Shown here one piece after another: positions 42,624-53,751 of a DNA stretch of 64,000 nucleotides. A program made the translations under genes and the position numbers. The stretch's first letter is position 1. Each line of letters begins with the position of its first letter. Under the pieces are notes generated by a model. It searched no databases and was not told the DNA's origin. It saw only the letters and a program-made list of their open reading frames with translations. Origin of the DNA: Ilyonectria destructans (Eukaryota > Ascomycota > Sordariomycetes > Hypocreales > Nectriaceae). The stretch is from the NCBI GenBank assembly GCA_020740775.1, contig JAHEWK010000012.1, positions 1,860,001 through 1,924,000 of the forward strand, given 5' to 3'.

Positions 42624-43621
42624 GTCGACGGGAGCAGGTCACATTGAGGCTTCTAGTGATGATGTGAACAACAAGACGTTAATTGAGGAGCTGCAGAGAT
42701 TTCCCTTCTAATTAATTGCTTTGCTTCTACAGCTCCGTTTTAAGATTTTACAACAATCAGGCTTTGCCCAGCCATTTAGTGCCTGTGCCGACCCATCCAT
42801 CTCGCGGCACTTGTTAGCCGAATCCCAGTACATACAACTCCACTCCCAGGGATGATGATGAGTGACGTAGCTTGTTACGGGGCTGTGCTGGCTAGCAAAT
42901 AAGATAGCACATACGATTCAGCGAATGATATTGACCAAGGAATCCATAGCGCATTCTTACCTTTCCGTCCGACCCGTAGTCGTGCGGGTCGTGCGGCACC
43001 TTGATCATGACGCCATCGCGACTGGCCGCCTCCACACACGTGTAAATCCCCAATCAGTACTAATCTGCCGCTATTCCGGTTGTTAGATTATATTTCTGGA
43101 AAGGATTTGGTTCTCTGGCCATTGGGGTTTCAGATCAGAAATTACTGATGTGGCTGGGAGGAATTGCTCCTGTAGCAGGTCTTTACTCTCCTGGCATTGA
43201 TAAGTGTCTTCTAGTGTCACGGCCCAGGCTGGCCAACGGACTGGCTTGGCAGATTTAGCGGTCTGATACGGCAGAACCCGATATGAGACCCCCCCTTTCT
43301 CTTCCTGCTCAATCCTGTCAATCAATCCCTGCGACTCAACTCGGCAGTGAGCTCCTCAAACCCTACTCCATACCCTGAGAGACGATGTGTAGATTCCGAC
43401 TGATCCCGCCAACAATACGCCTACCATCTACGTGAGGCCATCGACAACTTCTGTCTCCAAGTGAATCACAGTGGCTGAGCCAGAGACCCTGATGTCCAGG
43501 AGCCGGCCCTGTCTCGGCGGACCACTTCCCTCGCCAAGGCCAATCTTATTACAATTTTATACTTTGTCAAGATTAAAACTCACATCGTAATAAACATCCA
43601 TTCAAATGACTCTTCTTATCT
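42624..43621. other. 1-kb intergenic region
   Basis: Promoter of the mannosyltransferase-like gene and 3' flank of the alpha-galactosidase. An 80-codon minus frame at 43083-43325 has no recognisable similarity. Nothing else seen. Confidence 0.4.
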
Positions 43622-45775
43622 CTAGACAATACTAAGTTCAAAGAGCCTAGCACACAAGGTCGAGGGCAGTTCAACATTCAGGCTTCCAACCGACGAATCC
43701 CATTCTGCCTTGGCCATAAAACCGGAGGGATAAATGAGCTGTGGAACGACATTTCCCTTGCCCCAAAAGGGTCGGATAGGGAGCTTATTGCTCACTTCAC
43801 CCCCACGCCGCCAAACAGCAACATAGCATTTTGCTACTCCTAGCCCTTCGCCAGCCGGGATAGCAAGGCCCAACGCAAGCCAGTTGTCATGCCAAGCCGG
43901 GAGACCCAAGGGCCAAAATGGAAAACTGTTTGTAATGTCTCCTCGAATATGCTTGTACACATCCATGCCGTCGCTGATGAGCTTTAGTTGTTCGGTGCTC
44001 ATGAGGTCTAGCCGGCCGCTCAGGTGAATGCGGCCAAGAAGACTATTGACAACCGTCAGGGCATTGCGTTCGTCATCCCAGTCAGGTTGTGGGTATGCCC
44101 ATGATGCACTCTGCTCCGGCGTGACGGCAGTCGGGACTGCCGCTGAAATAGCTGCGTACTTGTCCGGGTGCTGCTGGTCACTGGTGGACTGCAATTGATG
44201 CACCGCCAGCATTGCATAGTCCATTCGCTGTGCACCGCTTGAGCAGTTCTCAATGACCAGGTCTGGGTAGCGGTCAAGAAGACTTCCGACCCATTCGAGG
44301 TACGCACGATTGTGTCCAAGTTGGCCGGTGCCAGCACTCGAGTTGACGTCTGTGCCTTGGGTGATTTCGACGTTGTAATCGAACTTGAAGTATTGTGCGC
44401 CGTATTCGTTGACGAGTCTGTCCATCACACCATCCATTCTTTCGATGACTGCAGGGTGGCGATAGTCAAGATGATAGCGGTTCTTTTCCAAAATCCGATG
44501 GCCATCTCTTTGGAAGAAGGCGTCATCTGGTAATATCTTGGCCACCTCGCTCTCGACACCAATCACTTCTGGCTCAACCCATAAGCCTGGCTTGAGTCCC
44601 TTTTCCCGTATCTTGTCCAACAAGTTGGCAAACCCCATAGGGAACCTTCTTTTGGACGGCTCCCAGGCGCCGACACCATTCCACCAGTCCGTTTCATCCG
44701 CGTACCACCCAGCATCGATAACAAAGTACTCGGCCCCGCATTTGGCGACGGGCTCAAGAAGCGCCAGGATCTTTTCCTCGTTTGGGTCGCCCATGAGACA
44801 GTTCATGTAGTCGTTGAAAATAATGGGTAGGTTTTGGTGATCTTGATACTTCCTGCGAATACACCGTCGATAGGAGGTGAAAGCCGCAACAGCCTGTTCC
44901 CAATTGTCGTACACATGACAAACAGCGACTGGAACGCTGTGGAAGCTGGCTTCCGGCCCCAAAGTTTGTCGCCATTCATGATCGATACCAGTGGGCCCTG
45001 AAGCCGCAAGAAAGAGATTATCCTCATAGTCGCCGATATCCCATCTCCAAGAGCCATTGTTTTCCACCTGCCAAAGCCATGTCTCCTTGTTGTCATTGCG
45101 CTTTAGCATCCCCATGGGCAAGTGGCCTTGGGTTGAAAATGTGCCATGGTTGGATACCGTGAAAGCCGCAAGAGAGGTGCGATGCTTTTCCGGCCAGCCC
45201 AAAACGCCAAAGTCGTCAATGCCAACATCCGGAAGCGTCTGCTCTTTCCACTGCGCCTCGGCAAACCAGGTGTTTTTTGCACTGGAGATTGTATAGTCGG
45301 ACCACCACTGCTTGGACCTAGTGAGGAACCCAACACACAGAGACGACAGCTGGGTAACGACGATGTCGGCTGATCCATCATTGCGGATTGTAGCGCTTGA
45401 TCGTAAAACCGGGCAGCCGTCGAAGAGCGTCAAATGGCTTGTGACGGTGACGTTTGTCTCTGGGTCAATCATCTCCACGTTCAACGTCTTGGATTTGGTC
45501 TCCGGGTCATAGTGCGCCTGAGAAGACGTGTAGCGTAGTCGTGATCCAATATAGCTCCCAACGAGGCTCTTAGATGACTTCGTTACCAGATTGCCCTCTC
45601 CACTCAGACGAACTTCGCATAGAGGCAACGTGGATTTGTCAAAGTACTGCGACACGGACTCTTCTGGGGTGGCTTGCACTGGGATAATGTCCTTGAGGAC
45701 AGCATGACCATCATCTAGTCGAATAATGACTTTGATGGTGTCATTGTTGAAAGTGATCCTGGTAGGATTCTTCAT
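43622..45775 (-). CDS. GH36 alpha-galactosidase
   Basis: Intronless, 717 aa, the usual length of fungal/bacterial GH36 enzymes. An N-terminal beta-supersandwich (1 to about 310) precedes the catalytic barrel, which starts with LPIIFNDYMNCLMGDP. The nucleophile is D466 (YFKFDYN), the acid/base D533 (STSDQ); substrate-binding blocks FVIDAGWYAD, GLWVEPEVIG and ENCSSGAQRMDY are intact. It hydrolyses terminal alpha-1,6-galactose from melibiose, raffinose-type sugars or galactomannan. No signal peptide is visible, so the enzyme is probably intracellular and works on imported oligosaccharides. It shares a 319-bp divergent promoter with a Zn2Cys6 regulator. Confidence 0.93.
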   Translation of the reverse strand: MKNPTRITFNNDTIKVIIRLDDGHAVLKDIIPVQATPEESVSQYFDKSTLPLCEVRLSGEGNLVTKSSKSLVGSYIGSRLRYTSSQAHYDPETKSKTLNVEMIDPETNVTVTSHLTLFDGCPVLRSSATIRNDGSADIVVTQLSSLCVGFLTRSKQWWSDYTISSAKNTWFAEAQWKEQTLPDVGIDDFGVLGWPEKHRTSLAAFTVSNHGTFSTQGHLPMGMLKRNDNKETWLWQVENNGSWRWDIGDYEDNLFLAASGPTGIDHEWRQTLGPEASFHSVPVAVCHVYDNWEQAVAAFTSYRRCIRRKYQDHQNLPIIFNDYMNCLMGDPNEEKILALLEPVAKCGAEYFVIDAGWYADETDWWNGVGAWEPSKRRFPMGFANLLDKIREKGLKPGLWVEPEVIGVESEVAKILPDDAFFQRDGHRILEKNRYHLDYRHPAVIERMDGVMDRLVNEYGAQYFKFDYNVEITQGTDVNSSAGTGQLGHNRAYLEWVGSLLDRYPDLVIENCSSGAQRMDYAMLAVHQLQSTSDQQHPDKYAAISAAVPTAVTPEQSASWAYPQPDWDDERNALTVVNSLLGRIHLSGRLDLMSTEQLKLISDGMDVYKHIRGDITNSFPFWPLGLPAWHDNWLALGLAIPAGEGLGVAKCYVAVWRRGGEVSNKLPIRPFWGKGNVVPQLIYPSGFMAKAEWDSSVGSLNVELPSTLCARLFELSIV

Positions 45776-46094
45776 CCTGAATAGTGAATAATGTAAATGA
45801 TGTCTGTGCTTGATTTATTCCTACTGAACCTGATTCCCGTCATGTTATATACTCCCATTCCCCTACCGACGCAATCTATCCCCACCTTTTGAGAGACGCG
45901 ATGAGTGGAGTGCGGCTTTGGGCCATCATGATTGGTGGCTTACCGTCATCAACAAGTCAACCATCATGCGGGGCTCAAATCCCTCACCGCGCTTCTCTTG
46001 ATTCATCCGTCAAATGGGAGTTGTGTCTGCCTGCCTCAATTAGTAAAGCTGATTCAAACAATCTGGTTCATTCTTGGTCACTTTCTCAATCGGA
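45776..46094. promoter_or_regulatory. Divergent promoter of alpha-galactosidase and Zn2Cys6 regulator
   Basis: CCCCAC at 45880-45885 is the reverse complement of GTGGGG, which fits the SYGGRG consensus of the carbon repressor CreA/Cre1. One site alone is weak evidence, as the consensus is short. Carbon repression of this pair would make biological sense. Confidence 0.4.
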
Positions 46095-47863
46095 ATGAGG
46101 CCCGCAAAAGCGTGCTATCTCTGTCGGTATGTTACATGCTTCATCTCGGGATTAATTAACAGGAGTATAGGGTAGCCAAAAGAGCATGCCGTGCAGCTCC
46201 GGGAAAGGTTGCTTGCATTCGTTGCTCTAACCTTCAAATGCCATGTAGTTTCTTAGACCACAGGGATGTTTATGTCCATTCGAATCCGTCTTCGGCAAGT
46301 CAGCCTTTAATAATTCAGCCACAGCAGCCTGGTGGAACAACGGGGAGCGCATCTCCCGGTCAGCCAAGCCAAATTACTCTTGGCGCCTCATTCTGTAAAG
46401 AAGCTTCTCTCGAATATTTCAGAGTAATTCATGACAAGCACCATTCGATATTCCACCAGCCTTCATTTGAAGAAAATTTGCAAAATGATGCCGTACCGGA
46501 AGTTATTTTGAATGCAGTGGTTGCTTTAGGAGCCAGGTTTCAACCCCGCAAATATCCCACCCCATGTCAATTTCTGACATAACCGAGGTTTTCCAAAAAT
46601 CTTTCAGTTCAACCTGGGGACACCAGACATCAAGGCGATATTTATGCAGACAAAGCTCACACACAGCTTGACTTGAGGATAGTGTCTTTGGAAACAATCC
46701 AAGCATGCATTCTTCTGGGGACACTATGTTTTGTCGAGGGCAGGACCGATTCTGAAGCAGTCTACTATGCAGCAGCTATTCGGCTTGCTCTTTTGATGGA
46801 TCTGCCACGGAGACCAGCCGCCAACGAGATTGAGCGGCAAGTCAATTTGAGAGGTGATTCGTGTTTTATGTCCCAGGTCCTGAGAACTAAACTGACATGG
46901 GTAACCGTAGTCTGGTGGTCGCTATATATGATTGATATCTGGAGCTCAACCGGGCTTCGATTGAGTCGAGAGCTGACCTTTCCAAATGACATTGATCTCC
47001 CCGCGGAAGAAGGGGCCTTTCTATGCCTCACCCACAGCTCGGAACCTGTTTCCGCACCATCTGGGATATGGGCTGAGATGGCAACGCTCGCGTGCTTGTG
47101 GGCCAAGATACAGGATCTGAATATGGCTTCTGTCAACGACGGGCTGCATTCTCACAAGCTGCGCGAAGCTGTCGATGATCTATCATCACAACTCAAGCAG
47201 TGGAAATCAAGCATTCCGGACTTTCTCGTGGAAAGCCTGAGCAATCTGGATCATTATGCCTCCCTGGGGCTAGGTTCTGCGTTTGCAGCCCTTCATCTCG
47301 GCTATCATTACTACAGTCAAGTCCTGTTCTACCAATTCCTCGCTGGAAACGACCAGAGTTCATCCGTTCCTGCCGAAGAGTATGCGAAGCGATGCAAAGA
47401 ACACGCCAAAGGCTTCTGCGACCTGCTCTACCTGAGCGAGGATACCCGGGACAGCGAATGCATTTACGTCATGGTTGGTCATATGCTCACCATTACATCT
47501 ACCGTCTACCTCCACATGCTACTGTTCAGCTCTACCGATGACGAAATACCATATGCCCGACGCAGGCTCGAGAAGAATTTTGAGACTTTGACTAAGCTGC
47601 AGCGCTACTGGGTCATGTTGGATAAGACACTCAACCGACTGCAGGTATTTCACAACGCTTGTACACAGTCTATTGAACAAACATTCCGTATGGATCGGTG
47701 GATGTTGAAGTTTATTCTCGAATATGGTAGGTCTATGCCTGAGAGGTTTGCACAGCCGATGGTTATTCAAGGCGATACTCCGACGTGGGAAGTTGAGGAA
47801 ACGCAAATCGACAATCTTCAGGATTGGGGGTTTCAGGTGTTTAATCAGGCCATTGGCAAATGA
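46095..47863 (+). CDS. Zn2Cys6 transcription factor (four exons)
   Basis: Exons 46095-46126, 46171-46536, 46588-46853, 46911-47863; introns of 44, 51 and 57 bp, 538 aa. Splicing the first intron builds the zinc cluster at residues 7-36 (CYLC, six, C, eight, CIRC, six, C), which no single frame contains. The second intron has a weak donor (GTTTCA) but gives the normal GARFS junction; the third removes 19 in-frame codons and restores NLRVWWSLYMIDIWSS, a hallmark of the Fungal_trans effector domain. The protein is nuclear and DNA-binding. Being head-to-head with a GH36 alpha-galactosidase it is a candidate pathway-specific activator of galactoside use. Confidence 0.82.
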
Positions 47864-48009
47864 TATCCAGCACTGTCTCTGGTGATCACCCAGAAATGGG
47901 TCATACATGCATAGAGGTCGGACCTATGCAACGAAGGTGGAACATCCTGAAAGGGAGGAAAGAAGTTTAGTAAGGATGTATATCGAGTAAATACAATTTG
48001 CGGGTGGAA

Positions 48010-48759
48010 ATGAGGACACAGAGCCCCGATCAATTACACCAAATATACATGTTGACCAACTCGGTTGATCAACCATACACGTACATCAACTACACCAATG
48101 CGACTGATTACATGCTTCTGGATTTAGATACGAATCGGTTGGATCAGCTGTCAGCCGCCGTGAGGGCCATGGAGCTATTTCAGTTCACATTTCAGCCTCA
48201 CTGCCGTAATGGCTGCGGTCCCTGGGATGTCGATGATCAAGAAACACCTGTCTTCGCGACCAGGACACTCGGCGAATTACGTTGTATCAATCAGTATCTC
48301 GGTGCGTTCCTCGCGGCGAAGTGTATTCATCATGTGGAAATATCTCTACACGATTTCTGGGTTAGCGCTGGTATGTCCATTTTGGTAGCGCCCACCTCTC
48401 TGGGGGCTGCCTTCTCATGGCCTCTGGGTTCTCAACTTGCCGATGTTTCACTTCAAACGGTGTGCCTGGCTGGTGAGGAGCTCGGGGGTTTAGCAAGGTC
48501 CTTGCTTCCAGAATCTGAGATAGATCTTTGCGAAATTCGACTGCTTGCGGGCACGTGGAGAGATGCCATTGACACGCTCAGGCAGGGGCTGCGAAGTCCA
48601 CGTCATGTTCGTATTCGGCTTCCTCTTGGCGGCGATGAGGTTGACATGGTTGGAGAGGATCAATTTCGGTTAGTATTTCACCGCGGCGAATCGTCAGGAG
48701 ATTCCCGAGTAGAGCGGTTTGTTAAGGGCGAGGATATTGAAAACTCCTTGCAATTCTGA
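48010..48759 (+). CDS. Uncharacterised fungal protein, possibly N-terminally truncated
   Basis: An intact 249-codon frame starting 146 bases after the regulator's stop codon. It has no signal peptide or membrane segment. LQFTFQP-like blocks (FQFTFQPHCRNGCGPWDV), LRCINQYLGAFL and a C-terminal charged part suggest a globular protein of the kind that often follows an F-box in Pezizomycotina, but no F-box is present. I cannot assign a function. It could be a shortened family member. Confidence 0.5.
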   Translation: MRTQSPDQLHQIYMLTNSVDQPYTYINYTNATDYMLLDLDTNRLDQLSAAVRAMELFQFTFQPHCRNGCGPWDVDDQETPVFATRTLGELRCINQYLGAFLAAKCIHHVEISLHDFWVSAGMSILVAPTSLGAAFSWPLGSQLADVSLQTVCLAGEELGGLARSLLPESEIDLCEIRLLAGTWRDAIDTLRQGLRSPRHVRIRLPLGGDEVDMVGEDQFRLVFHRGESSGDSRVERFVKGEDIENSLQF

Positions 48760-48938
48760 CGGTCATGTCGTGGCCAGCTCGTGAATAATTTCGAAATGTA
48801 CATGTTAGTGTTCCATAGTCTCGCAGTATCATCTGGATGAGAAAGTTTAGTGGTATTGATATAGTAATGGTCAATTCGCATAACTAGCCTCCCTACACCT
48901 ATAGTCGCTACTACCTTATCTGAGCTATATGTCTAGAC

Positions 48939-50582
48939 CTAGTGAGCTGTGCTGATGCCTATTCCTTTCACGAAATTATGGCGGTGCCAGAAGCTCCTGT
49001 ATCGTTTTCCATAGACATATACAACCAAAGTTGTTGCCACTAGAAAGAAGCTGATGCCACCAAATGTGTAGAACGGAATTGCTGGTCCAGCACTCTCCAC
49101 CCAGTTGTTTACAAAATAGCTGTAACCGTAGAATAAGAAGTTCTTGAACATGATGTTCGCAATGAAAATCTCGTTGCTAGTGCCAGGGAAAGCGTCGATC
49201 GCATATGCAGAACAAGGACCACCAATAAATGCGATGCCAACAAGGGATAAACCCCACATGAAGTCAATTGCGTAAAGATTTCCTTGAGATTTAGTCAGGT
49301 GTCCGAATCCAAATAACCCTACACCACAGAGCAAGCCGATTGCGCTAAGCGGAAGTCGAAATTCGGGCTCGTAGATGCCGTTGTTTCGCTTCGCCAGGCG
49401 TAATATCAGAGGATCCATCATGATGCCAACGAGGATGGAACCCAAGGCTCCACCAATGAATGGACCCAGGGATAGATTGCCAATGCCGGCGGGGGAAAGG
49501 AGATAAGGAGGAGGTCCGAAGAGTTGAGCTGTGACATATGCGATGGCAACATAAAAGGAAGAAACCGCTCCTGTAATTATGATGGTCCACAAAGCGCCTA
49601 GATTTGCGCAAACGAGGAAGGGCGCAAAGCAGAGACGAAGAAGACTTTCATTGTTGTATGTCCCTGTGAATATCGCCAGCCTCTGCCAGAAAGTCTTCTT
49701 CTTTGGAACTTGGTTGGTTGCTTCTGTATTCTCAATTTGGATAGCTTCTGCAGCTCGTTCGTCTTGTTCTTTCTCATGGTCGAGCGTACCATCGAGAGGG
49801 CTGGCGAATTCGGTATTGGTGAGCCCATGATCCCTGTGGTAGCAAGTCTCTGGTACAAAAAGAAAGACTAAAATTATCAAAAGACCTAGGCAACCATTCA
49901 AGATGTGAAAAAGATAATGCCAGTCGTAGGCGGCTACTATCTGGCCTGCAATAACAGAGCTGAGGTTGGAAACGGCTGTTAAAGTGAAGGACATGACCGT
50001 GATCCAAAGGCCGCGCTCGTGAACGAAAAACAGATCCGCGACTATAGTAAACGGCAAGGATTCCCAGCATGCTAAAGACAGTCCCTGGACAATGCGGCCG
50101 GCAAGCAAGGTGTTGTATGTCTGACTGCAAGAGCCAATAATTGTGCCGACAAGACATGCCAGCGAGGAGAATAAAAAGACGGCTCGTTTGCCATATTTTG
50201 TTGATAAGGCAGACACAATAGGCCCTGTGGCTCCGGCAACAAGAATTTGATAGCCAGTAAGCAACGCCAAGTCTGCGAAAGAACGTTGGAGCTCAATGGT
50301 AAGAACATAATAACTCGCATTTAGCAGCGGGCCCGTACAGCAGGCACACAGGCAGGCACCATAGACAATGATTGAGACAATCAAAACCTTTTGGTAATAT
50401 GGCCAGTTCAGAGGGTCGTTCGGATTGTCTGTAGGTTGCGGCGTGAGGATGATCTCAGCATGCTTCCCAGATCCTCGTTTGAGATTGTTTGTGCCGTTGG
50501 TGGCCAGCGGAGATTCATCCGCGAGAATGACAGTGCCTGGAACTGGCCCGGCCGAGGATGGTTCGAGGACTCCCAGACCCAT
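48939..50582 (-). CDS. DHA1-type MFS transporter
   Basis: Intronless, 547 aa from the ATG at 50582 (MGLGVLEPSS); the frame is open upstream but that part has no transporter features. A hydrophilic N-terminus ends with the DPLNWPYYQK signature at the membrane entry; about twelve helices follow, with STKYGKRAVFLFSSL as the loop 2-3 motif and a large charged central loop. This family exports or imports small molecules by proton antiport. It is divergent from the P450 gene, so export of the P450 product or uptake of its substrate is plausible. It is a distant paralogue of the transporter at 39238-41046. Confidence 0.9.
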   Translation of the reverse strand: MGLGVLEPSSAGPVPGTVILADESPLATNGTNNLKRGSGKHAEIILTPQPTDNPNDPLNWPYYQKVLIVSIIVYGACLCACCTGPLLNASYYVLTIELQRSFADLALLTGYQILVAGATGPIVSALSTKYGKRAVFLFSSLACLVGTIIGSCSQTYNTLLAGRIVQGLSLACWESLPFTIVADLFFVHERGLWITVMSFTLTAVSNLSSVIAGQIVAAYDWHYLFHILNGCLGLLIILVFLFVPETCYHRDHGLTNTEFASPLDGTLDHEKEQDERAAEAIQIENTEATNQVPKKKTFWQRLAIFTGTYNNESLLRLCFAPFLVCANLGALWTIIITGAVSSFYVAIAYVTAQLFGPPPYLLSPAGIGNLSLGPFIGGALGSILVGIMMDPLILRLAKRNNGIYEPEFRLPLSAIGLLCGVGLFGFGHLTKSQGNLYAIDFMWGLSLVGIAFIGGPCSAYAIDAFPGTSNEIFIANIMFKNFLFYGYSYFVNNWVESAGPAIPFYTFGGISFFLVATTLVVYVYGKRYRSFWHRHNFVKGIGISTAH

Positions 50583-51204
50583 GTTTAAAGCAGGGTGAAA
50601 GATGCAATATGAGAAAAAGTAAGTCGAGTAGAGTGAATCGAGCTGATGGCGCTTAGATGAAGGGATTATTCGATGAATCCATGTCCTGACTCTGGATATG
50701 AAGCATTCTCGTTCAGAGAGCCATGTGCTAGCAATAAATATATTGACGTCCCCAGTTATGTTCATGTTAGGCTAGCTTCACCCACATATTCGCGGGGATC
50801 TCAGGTCTCGGCACATGTTCAGCCTCCCATTCCCCACATGTTCCGGCATCGCGAACGTGAGAGCTCAGCCTTAAGAGTATAAGAGGAAATACATGTGGGG
50901 CTGGAAAGAGCAACCACATGGTGCAATCCAAGGTGGGGGAACCATTGTAACTTATTTCTGGCCGTCAACTCTCCCACAATTTACTGGCTAAATACTATCT
51001 GTCTGATGTTCGAGTGGAGGTGATATGTGGAGGGCTATACCGGCCTAAGTCATCTGGCTCTGTAAGCTGGTACGTTGAAGAATATCCTATACAGCCAGTC
51101 TAGATGGTATATCGGCCATCACCGTATCGTCCCGTGCTTAGATTTCCTTTCCATATTCCCAATTCTGCTGCGCTCCCATACCTGTCACATATCCCTGGTG
51201 AATC
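50583..51204. promoter_or_regulatory. Divergent MFS/P450 promoter with inverted and direct repeats
   Basis: A perfect inverted pair CCCCACATGT (50832-50841) and ACATGTGGGG (50891-50900), plus the direct repeat CACATGTTC at 50813 and 50836. GTGGGG-type sequences here, including GTGGGGGAAC at 50933, also match the CreA consensus. GTGGGGGAAC recurs at 56844-56853 before the NmrA-like gene. Confidence 0.5.
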
Positions 51205-52985
51205 ATGTTTACACGCCTACTACCAGAGCTCATGGCTCAATTGGCGCAGCACCAGACGCTTGTGAAGCTGGCCTTTGCTGTGGCCACGTTGGTCTTGCTT
51301 CTGTTGAGCGTCTATTTCTTTCTCGTTCCGAATATGCTCAGGGTACTATGCATACATCGAGACTCTATCCATTCGAGAAACGGACACATGCTGACGTTTG
51401 TGTTTAGGATTCCCGCCGACGTCACCTTCCACCAGGCCCGTATGGATTACCATTCGTTGGTAATTTGTTTGACCTAGCAGACTCGGATGAAGTGCAGCAC
51501 AAGGTCCGTAAATGGCATCAGGAGTTCGGAGACCTCTTCTACACTAAGATCGGCGGGAGCGATTACGTCTGGCTGTCGTCTCCCAAAGTCGTAAAAGATC
51601 TCATGGATAAGAAGTCAAACATCTATTCCTCACGACCCCCTCTGCCGCTGGCCCAAGATGTGGCCAGCGCAGGCCGCCGTCAGCTATTCATGCCTTACGG
51701 ACCAAAGTGGCGCCAGCTCCGCAAGCATAGCCATACACTACTCAACATCTCTTCCTCAATCAAGTACCAACCCGTCCAAGACCTTGAATCCAAACAAGTC
51801 TTACGAGATCTTTTAGATCAGCCAGAAATGTTTTACACCATCAATCGACGGTACTCTTCTTCTGTTATTATGCTTGTAACTTATGGATATCGGATACCCT
51901 CATTTGATGACCCACTGATAAAGAAGATTTACACTGTGCTGGATAACATGACCGAGATGACTGCACCCGGAGCGCATGCAGTCGACAGCTTCCCCTCACT
52001 CGCTGTATTGCCTCAATTTCTACTAGGAAATTGGTATGATCACGGAAAGAAGGCATTCGATCATGATAGCAAGGTATATATGGACATGTGGAAGCGCTTG
52101 AAACGGGATGTGGATGCTGGAATTGCCAGAGACAGCTTTTGCAAGGATTTCTATTTGAAAGATCCATCAAAGAGTGGCATTGACGATCTCTTGGCTGCTT
52201 ATACATGTGGTGGCCTCGTGGAAGCAGGCTCAGAGACTACTGCGACGACACTCAATAACTGGATCTTGGCGATGACTCTCTTCCCGAAAACATCTAAGAA
52301 AGCGCAGGACGAAATTGACCGCGTCGTCGGTGATGATAGACTTCCGCAATGGTCTGACGAGATAAACTTGCCCTATGTTCGCGCAATGGTCAAGGAGGTG
52401 TTGCGTTGGCGCCCCGTCAACAAATTTGGCATGCTTCATGCGACATCCGAGGACGATTGGTACCAGGGACATTTTATACCAAAGGGATCCGTCGCCGTTT
52501 TAAACTGGTGGTAAGCTTTTGTGATCCTATTATCCTTCTGGTACACCGGTAGGAGAGGTTGGACTAAGTTGACACATGATGATAGGGCTATCCACCGCGA
52601 CCCAAAACTGTGGAAAAACCCAGATGAGTTCGATCCCGAACGATACCTAGACAAACCACTTCCAGCTGCGGATTACATCAACTCACCCGATCCTTATAAC
52701 CGCGACCATTTCACGTATGGGGCGGGACGAAGAGTCTGTCCTGGAGTTCATGTGGCCGAACGGTCTCTTTATATCAACATGGTTCGAGTTCTATGGGGTT
52801 TCAACATTTCTAAAGCTGAAGGCCCCAACGGTATTCCGATAGAGCCACCTACAAATATGGTTCCGGGTTTCCTTACAGTTCCTGTTCCATTCCCGTGTAG
52901 CATCAAGCCACGATCTACCAAGCACGAGCGTATCATACGCAATGAGTTTGATATAGCGGAGAAGGAGTGGTTGGGGTCTAATTGA
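51205..52985 (+). CDS. Cytochrome P450 monooxygenase (three exons)
   Basis: Exons 51205-51342, 51408-52510, 52586-52985 (introns 65 and 75 bp), 546 aa. An N-terminal membrane anchor (LVKLAFAVATLVLLLLSVYFF) is followed by the proline hinge LPPGPYGLPFVGN, the oxygen-binding I-helix motif AGSETT (319-324), the ExxR motif at 376-379 (EVLRW) and the heme loop FTYGAGRRVCPG with the axial cysteine C465. All key residues are present, so it should be an active ER-bound monooxygenase. It resembles microsomal P450s of fungal secondary metabolism and xenobiotic detoxification; the clan family cannot be fixed here. Divergent MFS transporter and nearby dehydrogenase and hydrolases suggest a joint pathway. 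Confidence 0.93.
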
Positions 52986-53751
52986 CCTACTATCCTACCA
53001 TGGGAATCCAACGAGTGACGGAGATTTGAGAATTGAGAAAGAACGCGACGCTATGAAAAGCCTTATTTCCGAATCCAGCTATTGCCTGCAGTTTATCAAA
53101 GTTTCTGTGTATATACTTGCATGACGGGCAAAACAAACGCGCCCATCGTCACCAGATGCGTTAGAAATATGGTCGCACACTTCCAACCAGTTTTAATCCC
53201 TGCACTTTCATTTGAACTCCACACGCTGCTCGATCGTCCTGAAAGATATCACCATAGTGCTATTACATTGACGTCATGATACGTGTGACCTGAACAGGTC
53301 AATGACGACTAGATGCAATACGATGTTGCGGTGCTTTGATTCCATGGAGGTATATATTATGCCAAGTTGATCCTTAGAAAAGAGAAATGTGACTGAAAAA
53401 AACCAAATCACACCTTTATTGACCACCTAGCCAAATTGCACTCAACATCAACAACGTTGCTTCCAGATATGCCGTGATTCTCTCCTTTAAGTTCTAAGAA
53501 GGATCCGTCACCTTGAACTAAGCTAGAATACAATCTCGGTCTGAGTGCATCGCAAGGAAGCTCAAATTTGACTAAACACTTGCCGCTGACCACTCCGCTA
53601 GACAATAGTCACAACGAAAGGAAATGCGCAAAGCGTTCTTGTACATATGAAATGTGTGATGTGGATGATGCCCAAGGCACAGTTGTCCTACACATACCGA
53701 CCTCCTCAAATTGCTGGTATACCGCGAATTGGAGATTCCCATAGAAACACC
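52986..53751. other. Intergenic region between convergent genes
   Basis: Minus frames at 53408-53605 and in 53609-53869 are short and carry no family signal. I see no RNA gene or repeat. Confidence 0.4.

Noticed and set aside
41953..42642. 229-codon minus frame within the mannosyltransferase-like gene
   Set aside because: Arg/His-rich shadow of the real frame; composition typical of a GC-rich codon offset.
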